Below, piece after piece: positions 54,371 to 62,718 of a stretch of 64,000 nt of DNA. The stretch covers positions 62,001 to 126,000 of the forward strand of contig CAMBPB010000001.1 in assembly GCA_945869465.1 (NCBI GenBank). The letters are read 5' to 3'. The first letter of the stretch is position 1. Each line of letters starts with the position of its first letter. The position numbers and the translations under genes are program-made. The stretch is from Prosthecobacter debontii (GTDB taxonomy: Bacteria; Verrucomicrobiota; Verrucomicrobiia; Verrucomicrobiales; Akkermansiaceae). The notes below the pieces were generated by a model, which made no database searches, was not told the origin of the DNA, and saw only the letters and a list, made by a program, of their open reading frames with translations.

Positions 54371-55948
54371 TCACGGCCGCGCCTTCCTCCGTTGCAGGAA
54401 GAGATCGATGCCATCGACCAATGCTAGCCAGCTTGCCTCGATGATGTTTTCGGACACGCCGACGGTGCTCCAGATCGAACCGCCATCGGTGGAAACCACC
54501 AGCACGCGGGTTTTCGCGGCGCTGGCGTCATGGCCGTCGATGATGCGGACTTTGTAATCGACGAGCGAGACGCCGGCAATTTCCGGATAGAATGGCAGCA
54601 GTGCCTTGCGCAGCGCGAGATCGAGCGAATTCACCACGCCACGGCCCGCGGCGATGGCGTGCACTTGGGTGCCGTCCACCGTGAGTTTGACGGTCGCCTC
54701 GCAAACGGGCGGATGACCGTCGCTGTAATGGCGGTAGCTGGTGTGGTATTCGTTGAGGACGAACGGTTTTTGGTGATCGCCGATTTCGCGGCGGATCAGG
54801 AGTTCGAGCGTGCCGCCGGCGGCTTCGAACGAGTAGCCGTCGTGTTCGAGTTCCTTCACGCGCTTGAGGACGGCGGAGGCTTCGTCCGAACCTTTGTTGA
54901 GAACCAGGCCGATTTCCTCCGCCTTGATCAGGATGTTCGCCTGGCCGCTGAGTTCCGAAACCAGGATGTTTTGTTCGTTGCCGACGCTGGTGGGCACGAT
55001 GTGCTCGTAACTGCGGGCGTTTTTCAGCACCGCGTTGACGTGCATGCCGCCCTTGTGGGCGAAGGCGGTGCGGCCGACAAACGGGGCGCGGACAAAATGC
55101 GGATTGTTGGAAACATCGTCCACAAAATAGGATAGATCGCGAAGTTTCTCCAAGTGCGGCACCACGGTGAGTCCCATCTTCAGTTGGAGGATCGGGATCA
55201 CTGACGTTAGATTGCAGTTCCCCGTGCGTTCGCCGTAACCGTTGATGGTGCCTTGGATCTGCGAGGCTCCAGCCTTCACAGCGGCGATGGCGTTGGCGAT
55301 GGCGAGTTCGCAATCGTTGTGGGTGTGGATGCCGAAAGGCGTGCCGGGGATGCGGGTTCCCACCGCCATGCAGATCTGCATGATCTCCGATGGCAGCGTG
55401 CCGCCGTTGGTATCGCAGAGCACCAGGCAGGACGCGCCGCCTTCCGCCGCGGCTTCGAGCGTGGCCAGTGCGTGTTCGGGGGAATCCTTGTAACCGTCGA
55501 AAAAGTGCTCGGCGTCATAGACCACCTCGCGGCCGTTCTTTACCAGGTGGGCCACCGTGTCCCGGATCATCGCCCGGTTTTCCTCCACCGTGGTGCGCAG
55601 GACTTCGATGACCTGCATTTCCCAGCTTTTCCCGAAAATCGTGACGACGGGTGTTTCTGCTTCCAGCAGCAGGCGCACCTGCGCGTCGTCCTCCACCGCC
55701 ACGTCGGCGCGGCGGGTGGATCCGAACGCGGCGAGTTTGGCGTGTTTGAGGTTCAGGTTTTTAGCTTCGCGGAAAAACTCCACATCCTTCGGGTTCGAAC
55801 CCGGCCAACCGCCCTCGATGTAGTCGATGCCAAAGGCGTCGAGCCGCTGGGCGATCCGCAGTTTGTCGAGGCCGGACAATTGGAAGCCTTCGCCCTGGGT
55901 GCCGTCACGCAGGGTGGTGTCGTAGAGAAATACAGGTTTGGCGCTCAT
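54371..55948 (-). CDS. cimA: (R)-citramalate synthase
   Basis: 525 residues from ATG 55948; the open frame extends 36 codons upstream but those are Arg/Ala-rich and non-conserved. Condenses pyruvate and acetyl-CoA to citramalate, the threonine-independent route to isoleucine. HMGL-like barrel: LYDTTLRDGTQGEGFQLSG, YIEGGWPGSNPKDVEFF (the GGWPGSNPKD form distinguishes CimA from LeuA), CDTNGGTLPSEI, FGIHTHNDCELAIANA (HxH metal ligands) and GTINGYGERTGNCNL. The C-terminal LeuA dimer/allosteric domain includes VKLTVDGTQVHAIAAGRGVV and VDYKVRIIDG. Confidence 0.95.
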   Translation of the reverse strand: MSAKPVFLYDTTLRDGTQGEGFQLSGLDKLRIAQRLDAFGIDYIEGGWPGSNPKDVEFFREAKNLNLKHAKLAAFGSTRRADVAVEDDAQVRLLLEAETPVVTIFGKSWEMQVIEVLRTTVEENRAMIRDTVAHLVKNGREVVYDAEHFFDGYKDSPEHALATLEAAAEGGASCLVLCDTNGGTLPSEIMQICMAVGTRIPGTPFGIHTHNDCELAIANAIAAVKAGASQIQGTINGYGERTGNCNLTSVIPILQLKMGLTVVPHLEKLRDLSYFVDDVSNNPHFVRAPFVGRTAFAHKGGMHVNAVLKNARSYEHIVPTSVGNEQNILVSELSGQANILIKAEEIGLVLNKGSDEASAVLKRVKELEHDGYSFEAAGGTLELLIRREIGDHQKPFVLNEYHTSYRHYSDGHPPVCEATVKLTVDGTQVHAIAAGRGVVNSLDLALRKALLPFYPEIAGVSLVDYKVRIIDGHDASAAKTRVLVVSTDGGSIWSTVGVSENIIEASWLALVDGIDLFLQRRKARP

Positions 55949-56115
55949 CGCTGGGGGCGCGCAAGCTAGGGTGAGATGGTCCGATGGGCAAGTGGGAAGA
56001 AACTCGCGGTGCCCGGCCCTACCTGCCGCAAGCGTGGCGGATCGAACTCTCGACAACCTTGGAGTTTGGATTTCCGCTTGCCTCGGACGGCGGATTGGGA
56101 AACGGGCATGGATCC

Positions 56116-56556
56116 ATGCAGCCGATTCTCGAGGACTATTTCAAACAGGACCCGGTCACCTGCGCCCGCGGCTTGATCGGTTGCCATTTTGTCTGGCACG
56201 GCTGCGTCGGACGCAGCGTGGAAACCGAGGCCTACGATTCCGTGGATGATCCGGCCTAACTGATGCGCGGGCGGCGGCAGGGCGTGCAGGATTCTCTGTT
56301 AGGTGCCGGACCGGACCGGCTGACGCGGGCATTCGGCATCAATACCTCGAACCAAGCCCGCGTGACGGGCGCGGAAAACCATTCGATGCAACTGCCTCAG
56401 TCCTTGCGGACCGAGGGCAAAGTACTGCGGCCGGTGCTCACGATCGGGTCCGGAAAGGCACCGGAGTTTCCCGCGATCCAAGCGGCGGGACCGCTGCGCC
56501 TGCCGGTGCCGGCCTCCAGCCTGGTGGTTTATGAAGCGGTATCGGCGGGCGGTTAA
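56116..56556 (+). pseudogene. broken DNA-3-methyladenine glycosylase (AAG/MPG type)
   Basis: Two separate pieces. The first (from ATG 56116) reads RGLIGCHFVWHGCVGRSVET then EAYDSVDDPA and stops at 56259. The second (from 56263) resumes with RGRRQ...LLGAGPDRLTRAFGINTS. In intact AAG proteins about 60-70 residues, including the base-flipping Tyr-His region (YVYFxYG type), lie between VETEAY..DDPA and the GPGRLTxALGI motif; here they are gone. The C-terminal GPRIG..x..PxRF end is also degraded. Clear deletion pseudogene of a base-excision repair enzyme. Confidence 0.78.
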
Positions 56557-56760
56557 TAAGAGAGTGCTGCCAGGGAATCCGCGGCAAGCCCGGACAAACT
56601 ACCGTTGCTCCGATCAAGGCCTGGCGGGATTCGCCTGCCGAACCTCCACGGCCCCTGACAGCCCGGAGAGACAAGCCCAAGCGGTGGTTTTCCGCAACGC
56701 CTTTTTTCCGCAAGCGCACGCGCCCTGCGTGCAACGAGGCGGCTCGCGGACCATCGATTT

Positions 56761-57474
56761 TCAGGCAAACTCGTATCTTAGCGCCGAGAGGCAGAAAAGT
56801 GTGGCGGTCTCGACGCGGAGGACGATGGAGCCGAGCGAAACGGGGAGGAAACCGGCAGCCAGGGCGGCGCTGGTTTCAGCGGTGGAGAAATCTCCTTCCG
56901 GGCCGACTAACAAGGTGGCGGAGGTGGTGCCGGGATAGGCGTGGAGGACTTCGCGCAGGGGCTTGCAACCGGGGGCGAGGGAGGCGATGATTTTCAGTCC
57001 GGCGGCTTCCGATTGAGTGGCGAGCCAACGCTCGAAAAGGAGGCAATCGGCGATGTGCGGCAGGGTGTCCTGGCCGCACTGTTTGCAGGCTTCCAAGGCG
57101 TTGCGACGCCACTTGTCGGACTTTCCCTCACCCGGCTGGACGATGGTGTGACGAGTGACCAGCGGCTGGATGGTGGCAATGCCGAGTTCAACCGCTTTCT
57201 GGACGATGAGGTCCATGTTTTTGCCCTTCGGGATGGCCTGCGCCAAAGTGATGACAGGCAGCGGCGGCGGCGGGGATTGGGCTGCGGCGAGTTTCAGGGA
57301 AACGTGGTCGCGTGAAACAGTTAGAACCGCGGCTGCCGCGCGGCGGCCGCGGCCATCGAAGACGGTGATTTTTTCTCCGGGCTTGATGCGCAGGACCTGC
57401 GAGAGATGGCGCGCCTCGTCACCGGTTAGAGAGCCGGTGTGCCAGTCTGCCGGAGGGAGGTGGAAGCGGGCCAT
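56761..57474 (-). CDS. rsmE: 16S rRNA m3U1498 methyltransferase
   Basis: 237 residues from ATG 57474, just downstream of dnaJ. The open frame runs far upstream across dnaJ in another frame, but that part is shadow. MARFHLPPADWHTGSLTGDE begins the PUA-like domain (HLSQVLRIKPGEKITVFDGR). The SPOUT domain shows AIPKGKNMDLIVQKAVELGI, LVTRHTIVQPGEGKSDKWRR, EACKQCGQDTLP, LLVGPEGDFSTAE and SLGSIVLRVETATLFCLSAL, which form the knotted SAM site. Methylates U1498 in the 30S decoding region. Confidence 0.94.
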   Translation of the reverse strand: MARFHLPPADWHTGSLTGDEARHLSQVLRIKPGEKITVFDGRGRRAAAAVLTVSRDHVSLKLAAAQSPPPPLPVITLAQAIPKGKNMDLIVQKAVELGIATIQPLVTRHTIVQPGEGKSDKWRRNALEACKQCGQDTLPHIADCLLFERWLATQSEAAGLKIIASLAPGCKPLREVLHAYPGTTSATLLVGPEGDFSTAETSAALAAGFLPVSLGSIVLRVETATLFCLSALRYEFA

Positions 57475-57490
57475 GGGAGAGGAGTCTTTT

Positions 57491-58630
57491 TTATAAATCA
57501 AAAAACCTCTTCGCTTTGTGGAAAAACCCTTGCTGCATCGGGGAGTTGTGATTGCCGATGGATTCGGAAAAGGCGCGGAGTTTTTCCTGTTGGTCGTGGC
57601 TGAGTTTGGTGGGGACTTCGACCTGCACGCGAACGTTGAGATCGCCGCGGCGGCCGTTGGTGAGCGATGGCATGCCTTTTTCGCGGAGCCGGAAAACGGT
57701 GCCGCCCTGGCTGCCCGGGGGGATTTTGATCGAGGACTGTCCGTCCAGTGTGGGAACCTTGAGTTCGCCACCGAGGGCCGCCACCGAGAAAGGCAGGGGA
57801 ACTTCACAGAAGAGATCGGCGTCGTCGCGTTGGAATACGTCGTGATCGCGGACATGCAGGAACACATAGAGATCCCCCGGAGCGCCGCCGCGCACGCCGG
57901 CGTCACCGTTTCCAGAGGATCGCAGGCGGGTGCCGGTATCGACGCCGGCGGGGATGCGGAGCTTGATGCGGCTGTCCCGTTGGACTCGGCCCTCGCCTTT
58001 GCAACCGCTGCAGGGATCGGAGATGGTTTCGCCAGCACCGCGGCATTCGGGGCAGGTCGATTGTTGAATGAAGATGCCGGCTTGGCGGGCGACCACGCCG
58101 CGGCCGCCGCAGGACGTGCAAACCCTGACTCCGCCGGAGCCTTTGGTGCCTTTGGAACCACAGGCTTCACAGGGAACGTAGCGTTCGATTTCGAGTTCTT
58201 TCTCGACGCCATGCGCGGATTCTTCGAGTGAAATTTCCAGATCGTAGCGGAGATCGCTGCCGCGTTGTTTGCCGGATGCCTTGCGGCGCGAACCCCCACC
58301 ACCGAAGAACTCCTCGAATCCGCCGCCGAAAGCGCCGCCGAAGACTTGTGAGAAAAGGTCCATCGGATCGTGGAAACCGCCGCCGGGGCGTCCGCCGCCA
58401 TTGGTGAAGGCGGCATGGCCGTAGCGGTCATAGGCGGCGCGTTTGTCGGCATCGCTGAGCGCTTCGTAGGCTTCGCCGAGTTCCTTGAACTTGTCCTCGG
58501 CGGTGTGGTCGCCCGGATTTTTGTCCGGATGGAACTTCACCGCGAGTTTGCGGTAGGCTTTTTTGATTTCGTCGGCACCTGCGTCCCGGGAGACGCCGAG
58601 AATTTCGTAATAATCGCGTTTGTCCGGCAT
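57491..58630 (-). CDS. dnaJ: chaperone DnaJ
   Basis: 379 residues, complete class I DnaJ: J domain with [20 protein letters not shown] and [10 protein letters not shown] (HPD motif), Gly/Phe-rich linker ([16 protein letters not shown]), and four CxxCxGxG zinc repeats ([32 protein letters not shown]). The C-terminal substrate domain contains [20 protein letters not shown] and [19 protein letters not shown]. Stimulates DnaK ATPase. It follows grpE by 4 bases and precedes rsmE, a common order. DnaK is not in the window. Confidence 0.97.
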   Translation of the reverse strand: MPDKRDYYEILGVSRDAGADEIKKAYRKLAVKFHPDKNPGDHTAEDKFKELGEAYEALSDADKRAAYDRYGHAAFTNGGGRPGGGFHDPMDLFSQVFGGAFGGGFEEFFGGGGSRRKASGKQRGSDLRYDLEISLEESAHGVEKELEIERYVPCEACGSKGTKGSGGVRVCTSCGGRGVVARQAGIFIQQSTCPECRGAGETISDPCSGCKGEGRVQRDSRIKLRIPAGVDTGTRLRSSGNGDAGVRGGAPGDLYVFLHVRDHDVFQRDDADLFCEVPLPFSVAALGGELKVPTLDGQSSIKIPPGSQGGTVFRLREKGMPSLTNGRRGDLNVRVQVEVPTKLSHDQQEKLRAFSESIGNHNSPMQQGFFHKAKRFFDL

Positions 58631-58634
58631 GGAA

Positions 58635-59216
58635 TTAAGCGGCGCCTCCTTCCGTCGGAAGCGGGACTTTGGAGACCACCACGCCTGCGGGGCGGAGCAG
58701 TCGGTCGCGGAGTTTGAAGCCGCGGCGGGTCACCCGCAGAATCCGGCCTTCCTCGCCGGCGGCGCATTCCTCCTCCGCCACCGCGTCATGCCGATTGGGG
58801 TCGAATTTTCCGGTCGTCGGAATTTCCTCAACCCCTTGGGAGGCGAGGAATTCGCTGAGTTGGCGGCGGACCATGTCCATGCCGATGTAGATCATTGACG
58901 AAGTGTCTTGGGAGGCGGCCTGCATGCCCATTTCGAAGTTGTCGATGACCGGGAGGAGTTCTTCGAGCAGGCGTTGGTTGGCATAGCGGATGGCTTCCTC
59001 GCGTTCGCGGGCGGTGCGTTTGCGGAGGTTGTCCATTTCCGCAGCCGTGCGCAGGGAAATTTCCTTCCATTTGGCGGCCTCGGCTTCGAGTTCTTCCCAT
59101 GGATCGAGAGTGGCGGCGGCGCAGTCCGGGGTCGCGGTCATGCCGGGATTCTCTTCCGGAGATTCGGCCGGAGATTCAGGTGCGGGTGCGGCGGGAGGAT
59201 CGGTGTCAGCTTGCAT
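58635..59216 (-). CDS. grpE: nucleotide exchange factor GrpE
   Basis: 193 residues from ATG 59216. An acidic, Pro-rich N-terminal tail precedes the long coiled coil ([40 protein letters not shown]), the four-helix part [19 protein letters not shown], and the beta domain with [15 protein letters not shown] and [20 protein letters not shown]. Releases ADP from DnaK. No CIRCE element is visible upstream, so HrcA control is not supported; the upstream neighbour is a mobile RAYT gene in the opposite direction. Confidence 0.95.
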   Translation of the reverse strand: MQADTDPPAAPAPESPAESPEENPGMTATPDCAAATLDPWEELEAEAAKWKEISLRTAAEMDNLRKRTAREREEAIRYANQRLLEELLPVIDNFEMGMQAASQDTSSMIYIGMDMVRRQLSEFLASQGVEEIPTTGKFDPNRHDAVAEEECAAGEEGRILRVTRRGFKLRDRLLRPAGVVVSKVPLPTEGGAA

Positions 59217-59306
59217 CGCGGAAACCTGTATTCGCAAAGCCCCCCGCGTCAACCCTAGGCGCAGGATTCGCGGCACCCATCCGCGGAATCCATACAAAGG
59301 TACAAA

Positions 59307-59317
59307 GGGACTGTCCC
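59307..59317. repeat. short palindrome upstream of RAYT gene
   Basis: GGGAC-T-GTCCC, a perfect 5-bp inverted repeat just before the transposase frame, in a stretch (about 59297-59325) unlike its surroundings. Small hairpins beside RAYT genes are the usual substrate of these transposases. No matching copy was found at the 3' end. Confidence 0.4.
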
Positions 59318-59360
59318 GATATCTGATTTTTTAGTTGCGGTGGTGGGGATTTCTGTGGTG

Positions 59361-60464
59361 ATGTCGGGCATGAGACGCGCACGCTGGTTGGCGGGATGGA
59401 GGAACTCGACGATGAAGCCGGTCATTTACCACTGCATCAGCCGGGTGGTGGAGCGGCGCTTTGCGTTTGGCGGGACGGACAAGGAGAAGTTCCGGACGTT
59501 TATGCGGATGTATGAGAGTTTTTCGGGCTGCCGGGTTCTTTCTTACTGTCTGATGTGCAATCACATCCATCTTTTGCTTGAGGTTCCGCCGATGCCGGAG
59601 GGCGGGTTATCGGATGAGGAATTGCTGTGCCGGTTGAGGGCGCTTTGCAACGAGGTGCTTGTGGCGGAAGTGGCTAAGGAACTGGCGGAGGCACGGGCGA
59701 AGGTGCGGGATGGCCTGGCGGGGGTGGACAAGGTGGCGGAGATTCACGGCCGCGTCACCTACCGGATGCATGATCTCGGGGAATTCATGAAGGGTTTGAT
59801 GGGGCGCTTCACGCAATGGTTCAATCGAAACCACGAGCGGACAGGAAACCTGTGGGAAGACCGGTTCAAGAGCGTGATCGTGGAGGACGGAGTGGCGGCG
59901 AAAACGATGGCGGCCTATATTGATTTGAATCCGGTGCGCGCCGGCATGGTGAGGGATCCGGCGGAGTATCGCTGGAGCAGTTATGGCGAGGCGATCGGGG
60001 GGGGGGGCAAGGGGAACGGGAAGAAAGCGCGTGCCGGACTGGTGCGCGCGCTGCGGGCGCACAAGGGAGTGGAGGCGGATGCCGCGTTTTGGAAAGACGA
60101 GGTGGCTCCGGAGTATCGAAAGATTTTAATGGCTGGAGCTGTGGAAACGACCCGCGAAGATGTGGCTCGCGGTGGGAGGCGGACGATCAAAACCACAAGG
60201 AAGGGGAATACAGCCGTGGAGACGGAACGGGAAAAGGTGAACACGGGAGAGATTCCAATCGGGAAGATTCTGGGATGCCGGGTGAGGTATTTTACGGACG
60301 GGGCGGTGATCGGCAGCCGGAATTTTGTGAACGAGGCATTCGCCAGCGCGCGGGACCGTTTCGGGCAGAAGCGGAAGGACGGGGCGCGGCGAATGCGCGG
60401 CGCCGCAGCGTCCGAATCGGGAGCATTGTGGAGTCTGAGGGATCTGAAAAAGGGAATCGAATAG
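59361..60464 (+). mobile_element. REP-associated tyrosine transposase (RAYT), intact
   Basis: 367 residues from ATG 59361 (a GTG at 59340 and ATG at 59370 are alternatives). Y1_Tnp-type single-strand transposase: YHCISRVVERRFAFGGTDKE, then LSYCLMCNHIHLLLEVP (the HxH metal motif) and GRFTQWFNRNHERTGNLWED, RFKSVIVEDG and [20 protein letters not shown], the last holding the likely catalytic Tyr. A ~130-residue basic C-terminal extension follows ([20 protein letters not shown]). RAYTs are usually single-copy, vertically held genes acting on REP hairpins. An 11-G run (59997-60007) lies inside the frame. Confidence 0.85.
59997..60007 (+). repeat. homopolymer of 11 G inside the RAYT gene
   Basis: Encodes the Gly run in [13 protein letters not shown]. 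Tracts of this length are prone to slippage, so the gene could be phase-variable, or the count could be a sequencing artefact. In its present length the frame is open. Confidence 0.8.
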
Positions 60465-60517
60465 TAGCTTCTCCGTCCTTGCGCGATCCGCCACCGGCCG
60501 CTAAAGCCTCCGCCGCC

Positions 60518-61750
60518 ATGGCCGCCATCAACTCGAATTTTCTCAAACTCAAAGCCGGATACCTGTTCCCCGAAATCGCCCGTAGGGTGAAGACCTACAG
60601 TGACGCGAACCCCGATAAAGCCGCGCGCATCATCCGCTGCGGCATTGGCGATGTCACCGAGCCGCTGCCACCAGCAGTGGTCAAGGCGATGCATGAAGGC
60701 GTCGATGAAATGGCCAGCCGCGAGACGTTCAAGGGCTACGGTCCGGAGCAGGGTTACGAGTTCCTGCGCCAGGCGATCGTGGACAACCAGTTTGCCGGGC
60801 TCGGCATCTCCGCCGACGAGGTATTCATTTCCGACGGTTCAAAATGTGACACTGGCAACATCCTCGACATCTTCGGGAAGGGCAACACCATCGCCATCAC
60901 CGATCCGGTCTATCCGGTTTACGTCGATACCAACGTGATGGCCGGCAATACCGGCGAAGCAGACGAAAAAGGAGCCTACGCCGGTTTGCTCTATCTTCCC
61001 TGCAATGCGGCCAACCATTTTGTCGCCGACGTCCCCGAGCGGAAGGCGGACATCATCTATCTCTGCTTTCCTAACAATCCTACCGGCGCGGTGGCCACCC
61101 GTCCGCAGCTTGAGGCATGGGTGAGATACGCGAAGGAAAACGAAGCCGTCATTCTCTTCGACGCCGCCTACGAGGCCTTCATCCAGGATCCGGCGATTCC
61201 GCGGTCGATCTTTGAGATCGAAGGTGCCCGCGATTGCGCCATCGAGTTCCGTTCGTTCTCTAAAAACGGAGGTTTCACCGGTGTCCGTTGCGCCTATGTC
61301 GTCATTCCGAAAACCGTCACCGGCCAGGCTGACGACGGCAGCCGAGTCCCGCTCCATCAGTTATGGAGCCGCCGCCACAGCACCAAGTTCAATGGCGCCA
61401 GCTACCCCGTGCAGAAAGCCGCCGCTGCGGTTTTTTCCGCGGAGGGAAAACAACAGGTGGCCGCGCTCATCGGGCACTATATGGGCAACGCCAAGCTTCT
61501 CCGCGAAGCCGCTGCCGCCGCCGGACTGCCGGTGTTCGGCGGTGAGAACGCCCCCTATGTCTGGGTCGGTTGTCCGGCGGGTCTGAGTTCGTGGGACATG
61601 TTTGACAAGATGCTGGGTGAGGCGCAGGTGGTGATCACTCCCGGCTCGGGTTTCGGCTCCGGCGGCGAAAGTTATTTCCGCATTTCCGCGTTTAACTCCC
61701 GTGCCAACGTCGAGGAAGTCTGCCGCCGTTTGAATTCACTGATGGCGTAG
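60518..61750 (+). CDS. dapL: LL-diaminopimelate aminotransferase
   Basis: 410 residues from ATG 60518. Converts tetrahydrodipicolinate directly to LL-diaminopimelate using glutamate, giving lysine and the peptidoglycan cross-linker; known from plants, Chlamydiae, Verrucomicrobia and some others. [20 protein letters not shown] and [20 protein letters not shown] are the DapL-specific N terminus; [67 protein letters not shown] (PLP Lys near residue 248) and [18 protein letters not shown] follow. Its presence supports the phylum assignment. Confidence 0.96.
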   Translation: MAAINSNFLKLKAGYLFPEIARRVKTYSDANPDKAARIIRCGIGDVTEPLPPAVVKAMHEGVDEMASRETFKGYGPEQGYEFLRQAIVDNQFAGLGISADEVFISDGSKCDTGNILDIFGKGNTIAITDPVYPVYVDTNVMAGNTGEADEKGAYAGLLYLPCNAANHFVADVPERKADIIYLCFPNNPTGAVATRPQLEAWVRYAKENEAVILFDAAYEAFIQDPAIPRSIFEIEGARDCAIEFRSFSKNGGFTGVRCAYVVIPKTVTGQADDGSRVPLHQLWSRRHSTKFNGASYPVQKAAAAVFSAEGKQQVAALIGHYMGNAKLLREAAAAAGLPVFGGENAPYVWVGCPAGLSSWDMFDKMLGEAQVVITPGSGFGSGGESYFRISAFNSRANVEEVCRRLNSLMA

Positions 61751-61783
61751 AACACCCGACCCGCCCCCCTGGACTCGACCCTC

Positions 61784-62008
61784 ATGCTCAGCCTCGAGCA
61801 CTTGGTGTTAGTCGATGAGTTGGCGGGCCACATTCTGAGTGCCAAGGCAGCCACCGCCATCGATACGGAGCGCATGGCGCTGGAGGTGATCCGGCGGGAG
61901 GGCCGTGAGGATTGGTGGCGTTATTATGTCCAGGATTTGAAGGAGGATCCGCGTGGTGCATTTCAGTTCATCACATGTTCCAGCAACAAGCTCTGGATGA
62001 CACAATAG
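61784..62008 (+). CDS. small hypothetical protein, convergent overlap with DUF2017
   Basis: 74 residues: an amphipathic helix (LSLEHLVLVDELAGHILSAK), then TERMALEVIRREGREDWWRY and a short tail. Preceded by CCCTC directly before the ATG, as for many real starts here. The last 46 bases overlap the 3' end of the DUF2017 gene on the other strand. I do not recognise a family; composition is coding-like but it could be spurious. Confidence 0.35.
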   Translation: MLSLEHLVLVDELAGHILSAKAATAIDTERMALEVIRREGREDWWRYYVQDLKEDPRGAFQFITCSSNKLWMTQ

Positions 62009-62436
62009 AACTGGGAGCGCAGAAATCCGGAGCGGGAGACCGGCGCGAGATCGGCGGGATCGATGGATTCGCCGGGGCCGAAATGATACCGCTCCTCGAT
62101 TGCCAAGCGGGCCTGGTTGAGAGCGCTATACCAATGAAACGCGTCGTCGCGGGTGATCCACAGCGGGCCGGGACCGCCGCCGGATTCGAGACGGGCCGAT
62201 GCGATGGATGTGGTGACGTGGAGCACATCCGCGGAAAAGCCCGCTTCGAGGTCGGGGACGATGTATTCCCTCCAATCCGGAGCCACATCCTCATCGGTGA
62301 TGAGACTACCCAAACGATGGGCAAGATTTTCATCGCATGAGACGGCGTCGGTAGTGATGCCGGTGAGCAGTTGCCAGTCGCCGGCGTCCTGGGCATCGAT
62401 GCGGAGCCCGCCTTCCAGTGTCGGCATGATTTTCAC
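61963..62436 (-). CDS. DUF2017 family protein
   Basis: 157 residues, mainly helical. The N terminus (LEGGLRIDAQDAGDWQLLTG), DWREYIVPDLEAGFSADVLH and a C-terminal FLRSQFYCVIQSLLLEHVMN helix fit DUF2017, a family of unknown function almost always encoded beside clpS. Its start overlaps the clpS stop by 4 bases (ATGA), so the two are translationally coupled; a role in adaptor-mediated proteolysis is inferred from that linkage only. Confidence 0.75.
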   Translation of the reverse strand: MKIMPTLEGGLRIDAQDAGDWQLLTGITTDAVSCDENLAHRLGSLITDEDVAPDWREYIVPDLEAGFSADVLHVTTSIASARLESGGGPGPLWITRDDAFHWYSALNQARLAIEERYHFGPGESIDPADLAPVSRSGFLRSQFYCVIQSLLLEHVMN

Positions 62437-62714
62437 GCGGCTTTTTCGAGGGAGGTTTTGAGCTGATGAGCCTGGAGTTGTTGGAGGTAAAACTCGGCTT
62501 TTTCGCGTTGGCCGGTCCAGACGATCGAACGCCCCTGCTTGTGGACCTGCAACATTAGAATGGCGGCCTTCTTTTCATCGTAACCGAAGATCTTCATGAG
62601 CACATAGGTGACATAACCCATCAGATTCACCGGATCATCGTGGACGACGACGTTCCACGGCACGTCGAGCGAGGTGTCTTCCCGGGTTTTTGTGAGTGTG
62701 TCGGAATCCGCCAT
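62433..62714 (-). CDS. clpS: ATP-dependent Clp protease adaptor ClpS
   Basis: 93 residues. VPWNVVVHDDPVNLMGYVTY is the ClpA/ClpC- and N-degron-binding core (NxVxxxDDPVNxMxYV), followed by LMKIFGYDEKKAAILMLQVH and GQREKAEFYLQQLQAHQLKT, as in other ClpS. Delivers N-end-rule substrates to the Clp unfoldase. It lies 4 bases downstream of the ispG-coding frame, so it depends on transcription through the transposase-ispG fusion unless it has its own promoter. Confidence 0.95.
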   Translation of the reverse strand: MADSDTLTKTREDTSLDVPWNVVVHDDPVNLMGYVTYVLMKIFGYDEKKAAILMLQVHKQGRSIVWTGQREKAEFYLQQLQAHQLKTSLEKAA

Positions 62715-62718
62715 GGGA

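Noticed and set aside
55788-55812. tRNA T-loop-like GGTTCGAACCCGG
   Set aside because: It is within the cimA coding region (GSNPKD segment) and no cloverleaf can be drawn around it.
56761-58452. A single 563-residue protein on the minus strand
   Set aside because: Only the last 237 residues (RsmE) are real; the upstream part overlaps dnaJ in another frame and is Ser/Pro/Ala-rich shadow sequence.
59217-59339. CIRCE element upstream of grpE
   Set aside because: No TTAGCACTC-N9-GAGTGCTAA-like repeat is present.
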